Positions 56,157 through 64,000 of a stretch of 64,000 bases of DNA are shown one piece after another (position 1 is the first letter of the stretch; each line of letters opens with the position of its first letter). This DNA is from Rubrivivax gelatinosus (GTDB lineage: Bacteria; Pseudomonadota; Gammaproteobacteria; Burkholderiales; Burkholderiaceae_C): positions 119,288 to 183,287 of the forward strand of contig NZ_SLXD01000008.1 in the NCBI RefSeq assembly GCF_004340905.1. Reading direction: 5' to 3'. Position numbers and translations under genes: made by a program. Below the pieces are notes generated by a model that worked only from the letters and a program-made list of their open reading frames with translations, was not told the origin of the DNA and made no database searches.

Positions 56157-56549
56157 TCAGCCGCTATGGGTGCCGGCTGTCTGTCGGAGGTAGGTGGTGC
56201 CGAGGCTGTCCCAGTCCGGCAAGCGGTGCTTCTTGCGACCGTAGCCGTAGTACGCGCTCATCACCAGGCCGAAGACGACACCCGCGATGGCGCTCGAACC
56301 CAAGGCGGCCATCGGGGACATGCCTGCGCTGTGCCACACCAGCAGCCACATCAGTGCTCCCCAGCCGATGGCGAAAAACGAACCGGCGAATACGGCCGTG
56401 GCGCCGAAACTGGCGAAGTGCGGTGGACGAACCTGAAACCCCAGGCGCCACAAGAGGCGCAGTAGCGGCGGGCGGTAGTTGGATTCGGTGATTCCCGTCG
56501 CCTTGAGAAGGCGAAGTGCTGTCTCACGCTTGGCTTCGAAATCGCTCAC
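56157..56549 (-). CDS. small membrane protein resembling DUF6404
   Basis: A 130-aa protein from GTG 56549, 5 bases after GGAGG, which sets the start. The N-terminus (SDFEAKRETALRLLKATGI, TESNYRPPLLRLLWRLGFQV, RPPHFASFGAT) is followed by two membrane helices (VFAGSFFAIGWGALMWLLVWH, ALGSSAIAGVVFGLVMSAYYG). This layout resembles the DUF6404-type proteins common in integron cassettes and accessory regions; the assignment is from memory of the pattern. A GTCCAGGC lies 18 bases before the start, similar to the leaders of the other units. Confidence 0.65.
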   Translation of the reverse strand: MSDFEAKRETALRLLKATGITESNYRPPLLRLLWRLGFQVRPPHFASFGATAVFAGSFFAIGWGALMWLLVWHSAGMSPMAALGSSAIAGVVFGLVMSAYYGYGRKKHRLPDWDSLGTTYLRQTAGTHSG

Positions 56550-56627
56550 GGATCCTCCGTACGTTGCGCCTGGACCTTGTCGACGGTGCCGCGCAGGGGC
56601 CAGTTTGATTCTGCCCTCGGACGCCCG

Positions 56628-57173
56628 CTACTCGACACCCTCGTTCAACAGCACGTAATGCTGATGATCTTCCCAGACGCCGTTGATCTTCAGATATTTC
56701 CGGCTGCTGCCTTCCAGTTCGAACCCGAGCCGTTCCAGCACCCGCTTCGACGCCAGATTGCGCGGCATCACGTTCGCTTCGATGCGATGCAGCTGGAGTG
56801 ACTCGAACACCCACCGGATCGCTACCCTCAGCCCTTCCTGCATCAGCCCCTGGCCCTCGTTGCCCTGGCTCGAGCGATAACCCAGGAAGCACGACAGGAA
56901 GCAGCCGTAGACGATGTTCGAGAAACCGATGGTGCCGATGACCTCCGTGCTCCCCTGCCGCGTGAGGTACAAGTTGACGCCCGTGCGCGCGCGGAACTGT
57001 TCCTGCTGCGTCTCGACCATCTTCGAAGTCGTCGGCAGATCGTAGTAATCGTCCGACCGTCTCGGCTCCCAGCGAGCCAAGAACGCCCAGTTGGCAACGA
57101 AGTACTGTCGAACCGCCTCGGCGGAGACCTCCTCCGGCGTCAGCAGATTCAAGCGCGCGGTTTCGATCGGCAT
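56628..57173 (-). CDS. GNAT-family N-acetyltransferase, RimJ/RimL type
   Basis: A 181-aa acetyltransferase using acetyl-CoA. Features include IETARLNLLTPE at the start, LYLTRQGSTEVIGTIGFSNI (strand beta4), GYRSSQGNEGQGLMQEGLRVAIRWVFESLQLHRIEANVMPRNLASKRVLERLGFELEG, which is the RimJ/RimL core with the pyrophosphate loop (QGNEGQG for the usual Q/RxxGxG/A). Targets may be protein N-termini or small amines. It is on the same strand as the cassette-like units but has no clear GTTRRRY leader. Confidence 0.88.
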   Translation of the reverse strand: MPIETARLNLLTPEEVSAEAVRQYFVANWAFLARWEPRRSDDYYDLPTTSKMVETQQEQFRARTGVNLYLTRQGSTEVIGTIGFSNIVYGCFLSCFLGYRSSQGNEGQGLMQEGLRVAIRWVFESLQLHRIEANVMPRNLASKRVLERLGFELEGSSRKYLKINGVWEDHQHYVLLNEGVE

Positions 57174-57245
57174 CGGCTCACTCCAACGAATCTCTCAACC
57201 GAGGCATCGGGTGTCGCCGTGCATCCGCCTCGGTGCCGAGGAAGT

Positions 57246-58559
57246 TCAGAAGAACGTCCTCACCCCACCCGTCACCCGATACCCGTCGTCGACCGTGTAG
57301 AGCAGCCCCCAGCGGTCGAAGGTCGTGCACGGATGGCCGACGCCGAAACCGACCAGATCGCCGACGCGCCACGGCATCGCGCCGTCGGCCGCGTCCACCC
57401 ACGCGTGCTGATCCGACAGCGCCACGGTCTTCAGGCCGTCAGGCACCGCCCGCGGCGCCGCCTCCCCAGCCCGCCACCAGCCCACCGGCTGCGGCAGCAT
57501 CAGGTCGTGCGACAGATCGCGTTTGCCGGCGGCGCAGATCGCGCGGCCGGGTTCGGGCACCGACTGCACGACGGTCCAGACCTCCAGCGCGTTGCGCAGC
57601 CCCGGGCCGCGGTCCCAGGCCGCGCCGGCGCGCTGGCGCAGCCGGGCCTGCATGCGCTCGTAGTGCAGCGCGTCGTGCGACAGGTAGCAGCCGCTGCGCA
57701 GCACCGGGCGCACCGCCGGGCCGCCCGGGCGCGCGGCCACCGCCGCCAGTACCTGCGCCGCCAGGTCGAAGAACTGCGAGCCGCCGGCCGAGACGATCAG
57801 CTCGCCCGGCGCGAACCAGTCTTCGGCGACGCCGGCCGCGGCGATGTCGCCGATCTGCTCGATCAGCGTCAGCGCCGCCAGTTCGACCGCGGCTTCGCCG
57901 TCGCCCGGCACGACGCCTTCGTAGGCTTCGATGCCACGCAGCACGACAGCCGGCGCGGCGGCGCGGATCGCACGGCCCAGCGCCAGCGCGGCGTCGCGCC
58001 CGCGCACGCCGGTGCGCGCGCCCGGCGCGCCCAGTTCCAGCAGCAGCTGCAGCGGCCGGCCGATCGGCCGGCGCGCCAGCCCGGCCAGCAGCTCGGCCAG
58101 CGCGGCTTCGGAGTCGACCAGCGTGTAGAAGTCGAACGCCGGGTCGGCCACCAGCTCTGCCAGCACCAGGTCGACGTTGGCCGCGCCGACCAGCTGGTTC
58201 GCCAGCAGCACCCGCGGCACGCCGAAGCGGCGGTAGGTCCGCACGTGGGCCGCGGTGGCGGCGGTGATGCCCCAGGCGCCGTCGGCGAGCTGGCGCTCGA
58301 AGAGCTGCGGCGCCATCGTCGTCTTGCCGTGCGGGCACAGGCTGACGCCGGCGCGGGCGCAGAAGTCGCGCATCCAGGCGCTGTTGTGCGCCAGCGCCGA
58401 ATCCTTCAGCACGGCCACCGGGAACGGCAGCTCGCCGCCCGTCAGCGTCAGGCCCAGCGAGCCGAGGTCGGCCAGCGGCCGGCCCACCGCGCGGGCGGCC
58501 AGGCCTTTGGTCGTGGCGGGCAGCGCTTCGGCCAGCAGGGCGGCTAGGTCCAGCGCCAT
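57246..58559 (-). CDS. PLP-dependent D-threonine aldolase/D-serine deaminase-like enzyme
   Basis: A 437-aa enzyme of fold type III (alanine racemase N-domain). The Schiff-base Lys is in SLCPHGKTTMAPQLFERQL, typical of the DSD1/DTA group, followed by GITAATAAHVRTYRRFGV and LELGAPGARTGVRGRD. The C-terminal metal-binding domain ends with LSDQHAWVD and VGHPCTTFDRW (His and Cys ligands for Zn/Mn). Annotated relatives are called amino acid deaminases. The substrate is likely a D-hydroxy amino acid. It starts 11 bases after the S4 gene. Confidence 0.88.
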   Translation of the reverse strand: MALDLAALLAEALPATTKGLAARAVGRPLADLGSLGLTLTGGELPFPVAVLKDSALAHNSAWMRDFCARAGVSLCPHGKTTMAPQLFERQLADGAWGITAATAAHVRTYRRFGVPRVLLANQLVGAANVDLVLAELVADPAFDFYTLVDSEAALAELLAGLARRPIGRPLQLLLELGAPGARTGVRGRDAALALGRAIRAAAPAVVLRGIEAYEGVVPGDGEAAVELAALTLIEQIGDIAAAGVAEDWFAPGELIVSAGGSQFFDLAAQVLAAVAARPGGPAVRPVLRSGCYLSHDALHYERMQARLRQRAGAAWDRGPGLRNALEVWTVVQSVPEPGRAICAAGKRDLSHDLMLPQPVGWWRAGEAAPRAVPDGLKTVALSDQHAWVDAADGAMPWRVGDLVGFGVGHPCTTFDRWGLLYTVDDGYRVTGGVRTFF

Positions 58560-58570
58560 CGGCGGCTCCT

Positions 58571-58792
58571 TCAGCCGGCGGCCTGGATCGCTGCGCGGTG
58601 GCCGTCGAACTCGACGACGTCGCCGGCGCGCAGCTTGCGCCCGCGGCGCGTCTCGGCCTCGCCGTTGACCACGGCGCGGCCGTCGGCGATGGCGGCCTTG
58701 GCGTCGCCGCCGCTGGAAGCCCAGCCGGTGGCCTTGAGCAGCGCGTCCAGCGTGATGTAGTCGCCGCGCAGGGCGAAGTCGGTCGTGTCCAT
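58571..58792 (-). CDS. S4-domain RNA-binding protein (YbcJ-like)
   Basis: A 73-aa single S4 domain: DYITLDALLKATGWASSGGDAKAAIADGRAVVNGEAETRRGRKLRAGDVVEFDG. The order of helix, GGDAK turn and VNGE-RRGRKL strand is that of small S4 proteins such as YbcJ, which bind structured RNA, probably ribosomal. It is transcribed with the deaminase-like gene and divergent from the TauE gene across 124 bases. Confidence 0.88.
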   Translation of the reverse strand: MDTTDFALRGDYITLDALLKATGWASSGGDAKAAIADGRAVVNGEAETRRGRKLRAGDVVEFDGHRAAIQAAG

Positions 58793-58916
58793 CGCGCCGA
58801 TTGTCCCCTGCGGCGCCCTGAGACAATGCGCCCCCGCCGTCGCCCGACGGCCGGCGCGCGCGGCCGCGCCTCCTCGATCCGCCTGTTCGCCCCGCCCGCG
58901 GGGCCGCCGCTTCCCG

Positions 58917-59675
58917 ATGGACCTCGCCCTCGTCACCTTCGCCTCGTTCTTCGCCGGCCTCGTCGACTCCATCGTCGGCGGCGGCGGGCTGATCCTCGTG
59001 CCGGCCTTGTTCGCCGCCTACCCCACGGCGCCCGCGGCCACGCTGTTCGGCACCAACAAGAGCGCGTCGGTCTGGGGCACCTCGTTCGCCTGCTGGCAGT
59101 TCGCGCGCCGTGTGGACTTGCGCTGGGCGGTGCTCGGCCCGGCGGCGGGTGCGGCACTCGTCGGCGGGCTGCTCGGCGCCTGGGCGGTGACACTGATCGA
59201 CCCGGCCTTCCTGCGCAAGGCGCTGCCGCTGATCCTGCTGGCGGTGCTGCTCTACACCGTGGCGCGCAAGGACCTGGGCCAGCATCACGCGCCGATCGCG
59301 TCACGCTGCGCCGAGATCGCCGGCGCCTCGGCCATCGGCCTCGTCATCGGCTTCTACGACGGCTTCTTCGGCCCGGGCACCGGCAGCTTTTTCATCTTCC
59401 TGTTCGTGCGCTTCCTGGGCTACGACTTCCTCAACGCCTCGGCCTCGGCCAAGTTGCTGAACGTGGCGACGAACCTGGCCGCGATCGGCCTCTTCGCCGC
59501 CAAGGGCCACGTCTGGTGGCACATCGGCCTGACGATGGCGGTGGCCAACGTCGCCGGCAGCCTGATCGGCTCGCGGCTGGCGCTCAAACACGGCGCCGGC
59601 TTCGTGCGCCACGTGTTCATCGTCGTCGTCGGGGCACTGATCCTGAAGACCGGGTACGACGCGTTCCTGCGCTGA
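58917..59675 (+). CDS. TauE/SafE-family permease
   Basis: A 252-aa membrane protein with about 8 helices. The two halves carry the family signatures: SIVGGGGLILVPALFAAYP with LFGTNKSAS in the first, and GFYDGFFGPGTGSFFIFLFVR with ASASAKLLNVATNLAA in the second. Family members export sulfite, sulfoacetate or other organosulfonates; the substrate here is unknown. Its last 39 bases (ILKTGYDAFLR stop) are repeated at 62780-62818. Confidence 0.9.
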   Translation: MDLALVTFASFFAGLVDSIVGGGGLILVPALFAAYPTAPAATLFGTNKSASVWGTSFACWQFARRVDLRWAVLGPAAGAALVGGLLGAWAVTLIDPAFLRKALPLILLAVLLYTVARKDLGQHHAPIASRCAEIAGASAIGLVIGFYDGFFGPGTGSFFIFLFVRFLGYDFLNASASAKLLNVATNLAAIGLFAAKGHVWWHIGLTMAVANVAGSLIGSRLALKHGAGFVRHVFIVVVGALILKTGYDAFLR

Positions 59676-59738
59676 CCGCCCTCCGGCGGCGGCCGGCGCT
59701 GCCGATACTGAGGGCGAGCCGTCAAAACTCATTCTCCG

Positions 59739-61022
59739 ATGCCCAGACCTCCCGCCTCCGTCGTCGCCGCGCTCGAAGCCGCGCTGCAGCAGTCGCCCGA
59801 CGACCTCGACCTGCGCCAGCACCTGGCGCAACTGCTCCACGACGACGAACGACCCGAGGCGGCGCTGGAGCTATGTGTCGGCACGCTCGCGCGCGACCCG
59901 GCCCACCTGCCGGCGCTGCGCCTGGCCGCGCCGCTGGCGCGCCAGCTCGGACGGTCGACGGCCGACGGTTACGCGCGCCTGCTCGCCGCGCTGGAGCCCG
60001 CCGCGCCGCCGCCGGCCGCCGCGCCCGCGCCCCGGCCGGCGCCGGTGGTGGCGACGATCGGCGCCCCGTCCGAGCCCCAGGACCTGGTGCGTGGCGAGCG
60101 CCCCGGCCTGCGCCTGGCCGCCGACGGCGGCGAGCGTGTCGACGAGTTCGAGGTCCAGGCGCCGAGCGTCAGCTTCGCCCAGATCGGCGGCATGGAGGGG
60201 CTGAAGAAGAAGCTCGAACTGTCGGTGCTCGGCCCGCTGCGCGACCCCGAGCTCTACCGCGCCTTCGGCAAGACCGGCAGCGGCGGCCTGCTGCTGTACG
60301 GGCCGCCGGGCTGCGGCAAGACCTACATCGCGCGCGCGCTGGCCGGCGAGATGGGCGCGCGTTTCGCGTCGGTCGGGCTGGAGGACGTGCTCGACATGTG
60401 GTTCGGCGAGAGCGAGCAGCGCCTGCACAAGATCTTCGACAGCGCACGCCGGCTGGCGCCGATGGTGCTGTTCTTCGACGAGGTCGACGCGCTCGGCCAC
60501 AAGCGCAGCGAGCTGCGCGGCGGCGCCGGCCGCAACCTCGTCAACCAGCTGCTGTCCGAGATGGACGGCGCGCAGCACGACAACACCGACGTCTTCGTGC
60601 TCGGTGCCACCAACCACCCCTGGGACGTGGACTCGGCGCTGCGCCGCCCGGGCCGCTTCGACCGCACGGTGCTCGTGCTGCCGCCCGACGTCACGGCGCG
60701 TGAGCGCATCCTCGAGCATCACCTCGAGGGCTGCCCGCACGCCGGCGTCGACCTGCCGGCGCTGGCCCGCGCCACCGAGCTGTTCTCCGGCGCCGACCTG
60801 GCCCACCTCTGCAACCTGGCGCGCGAGGCGGCCATCGAGGCCAGCGCCGCGGCCGGGCGCATCCGTCCGGTGGGCCACGACGACTTCCGCCGCGCGCTGA
60901 AGACGCTGCGCCCGAGCACGCTGGAGTGGTTCGCCCAGGCGCGCAACTTCGCGATGTTCGCCAACGAGAGCGGCGTCTACGACGAACTGCTCGACTACAT
61001 GAAGCGCCACCGCCTTGGCTGA
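59739..61022 (+). CDS. AAA ATPase with N-terminal TPR-like region
   Basis: A 427-aa classical AAA protein. Residues 1-85 form TPR-like helix pairs (LEAALQQSPDDLDLRQHLAQLLHDDERPEAALELCV). A Pro/Ala linker follows, then the AAA module: SFAQIGGMEGLKKKLELSV, Walker A GPPGCGKT at 188-195, Walker B LFFDEVDAL, GATNHPWDVDSALRRPGRFDR (sensor 1 and arginine fingers) and SGADLAHLCNLAREAA (sensor 2). The C-terminus has a distinct WFAQARNFAMFANESGVYDELLDYM. It resembles the CDC48/FtsH AAA core without a protease. Its stop overlaps the next start by 8 nt, so both proteins surely work together. Confidence 0.85.
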   Translation: MPRPPASVVAALEAALQQSPDDLDLRQHLAQLLHDDERPEAALELCVGTLARDPAHLPALRLAAPLARQLGRSTADGYARLLAALEPAAPPPAAAPAPRPAPVVATIGAPSEPQDLVRGERPGLRLAADGGERVDEFEVQAPSVSFAQIGGMEGLKKKLELSVLGPLRDPELYRAFGKTGSGGLLLYGPPGCGKTYIARALAGEMGARFASVGLEDVLDMWFGESEQRLHKIFDSARRLAPMVLFFDEVDALGHKRSELRGGAGRNLVNQLLSEMDGAQHDNTDVFVLGATNHPWDVDSALRRPGRFDRTVLVLPPDVTARERILEHHLEGCPHAGVDLPALARATELFSGADLAHLCNLAREAAIEASAAAGRIRPVGHDDFRRALKTLRPSTLEWFAQARNFAMFANESGVYDELLDYMKRHRLG

Positions 61023-62736
61023 CGCGCCCACGCCGCGCCAGCGTGCCGACGCGCTCGTCGAGCGCAGCCGGGCCCTGGCCGCCATCGGCCGCTGGAAGGA
61101 CGCCGAGGCACAGGCGCGGCGCGCCGCCGCCGAGGACCCGTCCCACACGCGGGCGCGGCTGCAGCTGGCCTACGTGCTGGCGCAGCTCGGCCGCGCCGAC
61201 GAGGCCGTCGAGCTTGCCCGCGGCGTGCTGGCGCAGGAGCCCGGCTCGGCCTGGGCGATGCGCCTGCTGGCCAACGCGGATTCGCTGCGCGGCCGCCACG
61301 CCGAGGCCGTCGAGATGGCGCGCCAGGCCGTGCGCGCCAGCGACGGCGACGCGCTGTCGCGCCTGCTGCTGTCCACCGTGCACCAGCGCGCCGGCGACCT
61401 GATCGGCGCGCGCGTCGAGGCCGAGGCGCTGGTCGCCGCCTTTCCCGACTGGGCCGACGGCTTCGTGCGCCTGGCCCAGACCCGCCACTCGCCCGAAGAG
61501 GCGGTGCAGGCCTATCGCGAGGCGCTGCGCCTGGACCCGGAGAACGACGACGCGCTGGCCGGGCTGGCGGGCCAGAGCCGCGCGATGGCGCGCTACCGCG
61601 ACGCGGTGGCGCTGGCCTGGAGCGCGCTGCGAGCCGACGTCGGCGACCGCGGGCGACAGCGCCTGTTCGCACGCTCGGCCTGGCGCTGGCTGATGCTGTC
61701 GCGCATCGCGTCGCCGACCCGCGGTGCCGCGCGGGCCCTGGCCGACACCTTCGGCGAACCCTGCGCGCGAGCCTTCCAGGCCACCGGCGCGCACGCCGCG
61801 GCGCGGCTGTGGTTCGCGTTCCGCGTCGAGGCCATCGCGGTGACGGCCTGGCTGGCGCTGCTGGCCGCGATCGGCGTCGCGACGCTGCTGCCCGACGCCG
61901 TCTCGGAGGTCGTGGTGCCGCTGCTGGCGCTGCCCGTGTTCATCGGGCTGGCGGTGCCGTTCTTCGTCTTCTTCGGCTTCATCGCGGCCGCACGGCGCCA
62001 GCTGGACGCGCGTCTGCAGCGCCTGGGCCGGCCGCTGTCCTGGCTGGCGCGTGCGGCCGTGTCGGGCGTGCTGCTGATGGCGCTGTCCATCGCCGCGCTG
62101 CTGGCCTGGCCCGACGCCGCGGGCTGGTGGACCTGGCCGCTGCTGGTGGCCATCGTGCTGACGGTGCAGGACCTCGTTCGCTGGCGCGACGCCTGGCGCG
62201 ACACCCGGCCGACCACCGTGCCGGGGCAGACGCGCCGTGCGCTGGCGCGCTGGGCCGACGCGCGCGCCCGGCGCTGGCTGACGCCGCCGCGGCTGGCGGC
62301 CTTCGTCGCGGCCGCGGGTGCCGCCGAGATGGCCGTCGACCGCTGGGCCGCACCGGCCGGCGCCGCCGCGCCCGGCGTGCCGGCGATGGCCTGGGTCGGC
62401 GCACTGGCTTTGGCCTGCTGGGGCGGCGAGCGGCTGGCGCGCTGGCGCACGGCGGCGGCGGGTGCGGCGCCGCGCGGCGCCCACTGGCACGAGCTGGGCC
62501 GCACGCTGATGGCGCTGGCCTGGACGGCAGCCGCCTTCACCGCGCTGGGCGTGCTCGGTGGCCGCGTGGTGGCCGGTCACCCGGTCGAGGCGCTGTGGCC
62601 GGTGCTGCTGCTGGTGCCGATGGTCGGCGGCGCGTGGCTGGTCTACAGCGTCGTTCGGCTGCTGCTGCGGCTGGCGGCCGGCGCGACGGCCGAGGGCTTG
62701 CGCGGGCTGTGGCGCCGCGGGGCCCGGCGGCCTTGA
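61015..62736 (+). CDS. TPR protein with polytopic membrane domain
   Basis: A 573-aa protein. It starts at TTG 61015 inside the end of the AAA gene. Residues 1-215 hold about five TPR units (RSRALAAIGRWKDAEAQARRAAAEDPSHTRARLQLAYVLAQLGRADEAVELARG..., AYREALRLDPENDDALAGLAGQ). From about 260 on, six or more membrane helices occur (AVTAWLALLAAIGVATLL, VVPLLALPVFIGLAVPFFVFFGF, LLVAIVLTVQDLV...). I know of no named family with this combination. A membrane-associated scaffold for the AAA partner is inferred. Confidence 0.8.
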   Translation: MADAPTPRQRADALVERSRALAAIGRWKDAEAQARRAAAEDPSHTRARLQLAYVLAQLGRADEAVELARGVLAQEPGSAWAMRLLANADSLRGRHAEAVEMARQAVRASDGDALSRLLLSTVHQRAGDLIGARVEAEALVAAFPDWADGFVRLAQTRHSPEEAVQAYREALRLDPENDDALAGLAGQSRAMARYRDAVALAWSALRADVGDRGRQRLFARSAWRWLMLSRIASPTRGAARALADTFGEPCARAFQATGAHAAARLWFAFRVEAIAVTAWLALLAAIGVATLLPDAVSEVVVPLLALPVFIGLAVPFFVFFGFIAAARRQLDARLQRLGRPLSWLARAAVSGVLLMALSIAALLAWPDAAGWWTWPLLVAIVLTVQDLVRWRDAWRDTRPTTVPGQTRRALARWADARARRWLTPPRLAAFVAAAGAAEMAVDRWAAPAGAAAPGVPAMAWVGALALACWGGERLARWRTAAAGAAPRGAHWHELGRTLMALAWTAAAFTALGVLGGRVVAGHPVEALWPVLLLVPMVGGAWLVYSVVRLLLRLAAGATAEGLRGLWRRGARRP

Positions 62737-62779
62737 ACGGGCGCGGACGCCGCAGCCTCCGGTCTGGCTGGGCCCCATG

Positions 62780-62818
62780 CTGATTCTGAAGACCGGGCAC
62801 GACGCTTTCCTGCGCTGA
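62780..62818 (+). pseudogene. duplicated 3' end of TauE gene
   Basis: CTGATTCTGAAGACCGGGCA... up to CTGCGCTGA repeats 59637-59675 with three mismatches in 39 bases and keeps the reading LILKTGHDAFLR-stop. No other part of a TauE gene is present. With the real gene it flanks the AAA-TPR pair on both sides. Confidence 0.8.
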
Positions 62819-62865
62819 GCGTGATCGCCGGGCGCGGCCGGCCTGCTTCATCGGACAATGCCGCC

Positions 62866-63261
62866 ATGAACCGCGCGACGATCGTCGAACTGCTGCAGTG
62901 CCGCCTGCCCGGCTTGCTGGCGGTCTATGCCTTCGGCAGCCGCATCGACGGGACGGCGGGCCCGGCCAGCGATCTGGACCTGGCGGTGCTCGTCGCCGGT
63001 TATGCCGATCCGCTGGCCTTGTTCGAGCTGTCCGGCGAACTGGCCGACCTTGCCGGCTGCGACGTCGACCTGCTCGACCTTCGTGCCGCTTCGACCGTCA
63101 TGCAGTACCGCGTGATCACGACCGGCGAACGGTGGTGGGCGGCCGACACGCGCGCCGGCCTGTTCGAGGCCGCGGTGCTGAGCGAGAAGACGGCGCTCGA
63201 CACGGCACGGGCCGGGCTGCTGCAGGACATCCGCCGAACGGGGACCATCCATGGCCGATGA
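62866..63261 (+). CDS. mntA: MntA-type nucleotidyltransferase antitoxin
   Basis: A 131-aa minimal nucleotidyltransferase. The signature GSRIDGTAGPASDLDLAVL gives GSx10DxD, followed by DVDLLDLRAASTVMQYRVITTG. MntA AMPylates a Tyr of the partner toxin HepT to inactivate it (type VII toxin-antitoxin). The start ATG 62866 is followed at once by RATIVELLQ; an upstream GTG at 62821 would add 15 residues. It overlaps hepT by 11 nt. Confidence 0.9.
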   Translation: MNRATIVELLQCRLPGLLAVYAFGSRIDGTAGPASDLDLAVLVAGYADPLALFELSGELADLAGCDVDLLDLRAASTVMQYRVITTGERWWAADTRAGLFEAAVLSEKTALDTARAGLLQDIRRTGTIHGR

Positions 63262-63679
63262 CGTGTTGCTGAACAAGGCGGCGGTGATCGAGCGCTGCGT
63301 CGCCCGCGCACGCGAGGAGTACGCCGCCAACCCGGCGGGCTTCGCCACCGACTACACGCGCCAGGACGCCGCGATCCTGAACATCCAGCGGGCCTGCGAG
63401 GCGGCCCTCGACATGGGCCAGCATCTGATCCGCCGCGAACGGCTCGGCGTGCCGCAGAGTGCGCGCGACGTCTTCGCCCTGCTGGCCCGGGCGGGCTGGA
63501 TCGACGCCGGTCTGGCCGACGCGCTCAAGCGCATGGTCGGCTTCCGCAACATCGCGGTGCACGACTATCAGGCGCTGCAACTGCCGATCACGGTCGCGAT
63601 CATCACCTCGCACCTCGACGAGTTCCTGCAATACAGCCAGGCCCTGTTGCTGCGCGACGGTGGGGGCGTGGCCGGCTGA
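63251..63679 (+). CDS. hepT: HepT-type HEPN toxin
   Basis: A 142-aa all-helical HEPN RNase. The catalytic motif Rx4-6HxY appears as RNIAVHDY near residue 101, and the Tyr is the residue that MntA modifies. Earlier, DYTRQDAAILNIQRACEAALDMGQHLIRRERLGVPQ is typical of HepT. Both toxin and antitoxin motifs are intact, so the module looks functional, in contrast to the broken toxin-antitoxin copies at 52.5-54 kb. Confidence 0.9.
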   Translation: MADDVLLNKAAVIERCVARAREEYAANPAGFATDYTRQDAAILNIQRACEAALDMGQHLIRRERLGVPQSARDVFALLARAGWIDAGLADALKRMVGFRNIAVHDYQALQLPITVAIITSHLDEFLQYSQALLLRDGGGVAG

Positions 63680-63700
63680 GCGAGGCCCCCGAACCCGCGT

Positions 63701-64000
63701 TCATGCCAACGCTGCCGCCAGCGCCACCTGCCAGTCGGCCGGCACATCCAGATAAGCCAGGTGGCCGGCCCCGGGCAGCACGTGCAGCGCGGCACCCGGC
63801 AGCGCCGCATGCGCCGCCCGTGCTGCTTCGACGGCGAAACGTGCGTCGTATTCGCCATGCACCAGCCGCACGCGCCCGCCCAGCGACTCGAGCGTGCCGC
63901 GTGTGCCCTTCAGCCCGTGCCGGCGCACGGCACCCAGCCACTCGCCGGAGAAGGCCACCGCGCCGACCAGCCGGCGTGCGGCGTCCAGCGCCTCGGGGCG
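63701..64000 (-). CDS. alpha/beta hydrolase, C-terminal part
   Basis: Only the last 99 codons are in the window; the start lies beyond 64000. The visible part has GGRVRLVHGEYDARFAVEAARAAHAALPGAALHVLPGAGHLAYLDVP: the Asp of GEYDARF and the His of GAGHLAYLD are the acid and base of the Ser-Asp-His triad. The Ser nucleophile is outside the window. The substrate cannot be told. It converges with hepT, 21 bases apart. Confidence 0.8.
   Translation of the reverse strand, partial: RPEALDAARRLVGAVAFSGEWLGAVRRHGLKGTRGTLESLGGRVRLVHGEYDARFAVEAARAAHAALPGAALHVLPGAGHLAYLDVPADWQVALAAALA

Noticed and set aside
56550..57245. GTTGGAG before the GNAT gene as a further cassette core.
   Set aside because: It breaks the GTTRRRY pattern at the last base, and no hairpin or shared leader accompanies it.

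Overview
The window is a chromosomal segment of a GC-rich betaproteobacterium, most likely Burkholderiales of the Rubrivivax/Leptothrix/Roseateles type. I infer this from the GC content (about 70% or more by eye), very dense gene packing with 1-8 nt overlaps, a PEP-CTERM protein, a MinCDE operon, a fused MrpAB antiporter subunit, and menaquinone genes (menB-menE) in a betaproteobacterial setting. No tRNA, rRNA, CRISPR array, integrase or complete IS element was seen. The species assignment is inference only.

Layout. 1-6.7 kb: start of a Crp/Fnr regulator, two DUF4398/OmpA lipoproteins, an overlapping moeB-LOG-arginase operon, a PEP-CTERM gene and ctpA. 6.8-12.2 kb: a divergent Fe3+-type ABC transporter (ATPase and permease, with a possible Fur box between them), a bacterial Ku protein, two unknown genes and an intergenic repeat cluster. 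12.2-25 kb: a five-gene repair operon, recC-recB-recD followed by a nuclease/ATPase pair of YhaO/YhaN type, each gene overlapping the next by 1-4 nt. 25.2-29 kb: an Aer-like PAS chemoreceptor, gamma-glutamyltransferase and a small unknown gene. 29.2-38.7 kb: a complete chemosensory operon (MCP, CheY, STAS, CheA, MCP, CheW, response regulator-EAL, CheR, CheB) with a possible sigma-28 promoter. Its CheA carries two tandem motifs resembling the c-di-GMP-binding MshEN repeat, and the operon also encodes a putative c-di-GMP phosphodiesterase. 38.8-47.8 kb: a TetR regulator, minCDE, and the mrpABCDEFG Na+/H+ antiporter operon. 48-52.5 kb: a tandem universal stress protein, a self-inhibited Fic protein behind repeats that look like an operator, and menB-menE.

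52.5-57.2 kb is the accessory zone. It has lower GC in part, broken toxin-antitoxin copies, a duplicated 3' end of menE, an orphan HicB, two kinds of small inverted-repeat elements, and a run of minus-strand ORFs that share start leaders (GTYAGGC ... CACAGGA) and 3' tails. That run resembles gene cassettes next to attC-like hairpins, but no integrase is in view. 57.2-64 kb: a D-threonine-aldolase/D-serine-deaminase-like enzyme with an S4 protein, a TauE permease, an uncharacterised AAA ATPase plus TPR-membrane protein pair flanked by two copies of the TauE 3' end, a MntA-HepT toxin-antitoxin pair, and the end of an alpha/beta hydrolase gene.

The most promising material is (i) the RecBCD-YhaO/YhaN operon, (ii) the CheA with MshEN-like motifs beside an EAL response regulator, (iii) the AAA-TPR pair between duplicated gene tails, and (iv) the cassette-like array with small inverted-repeat elements.
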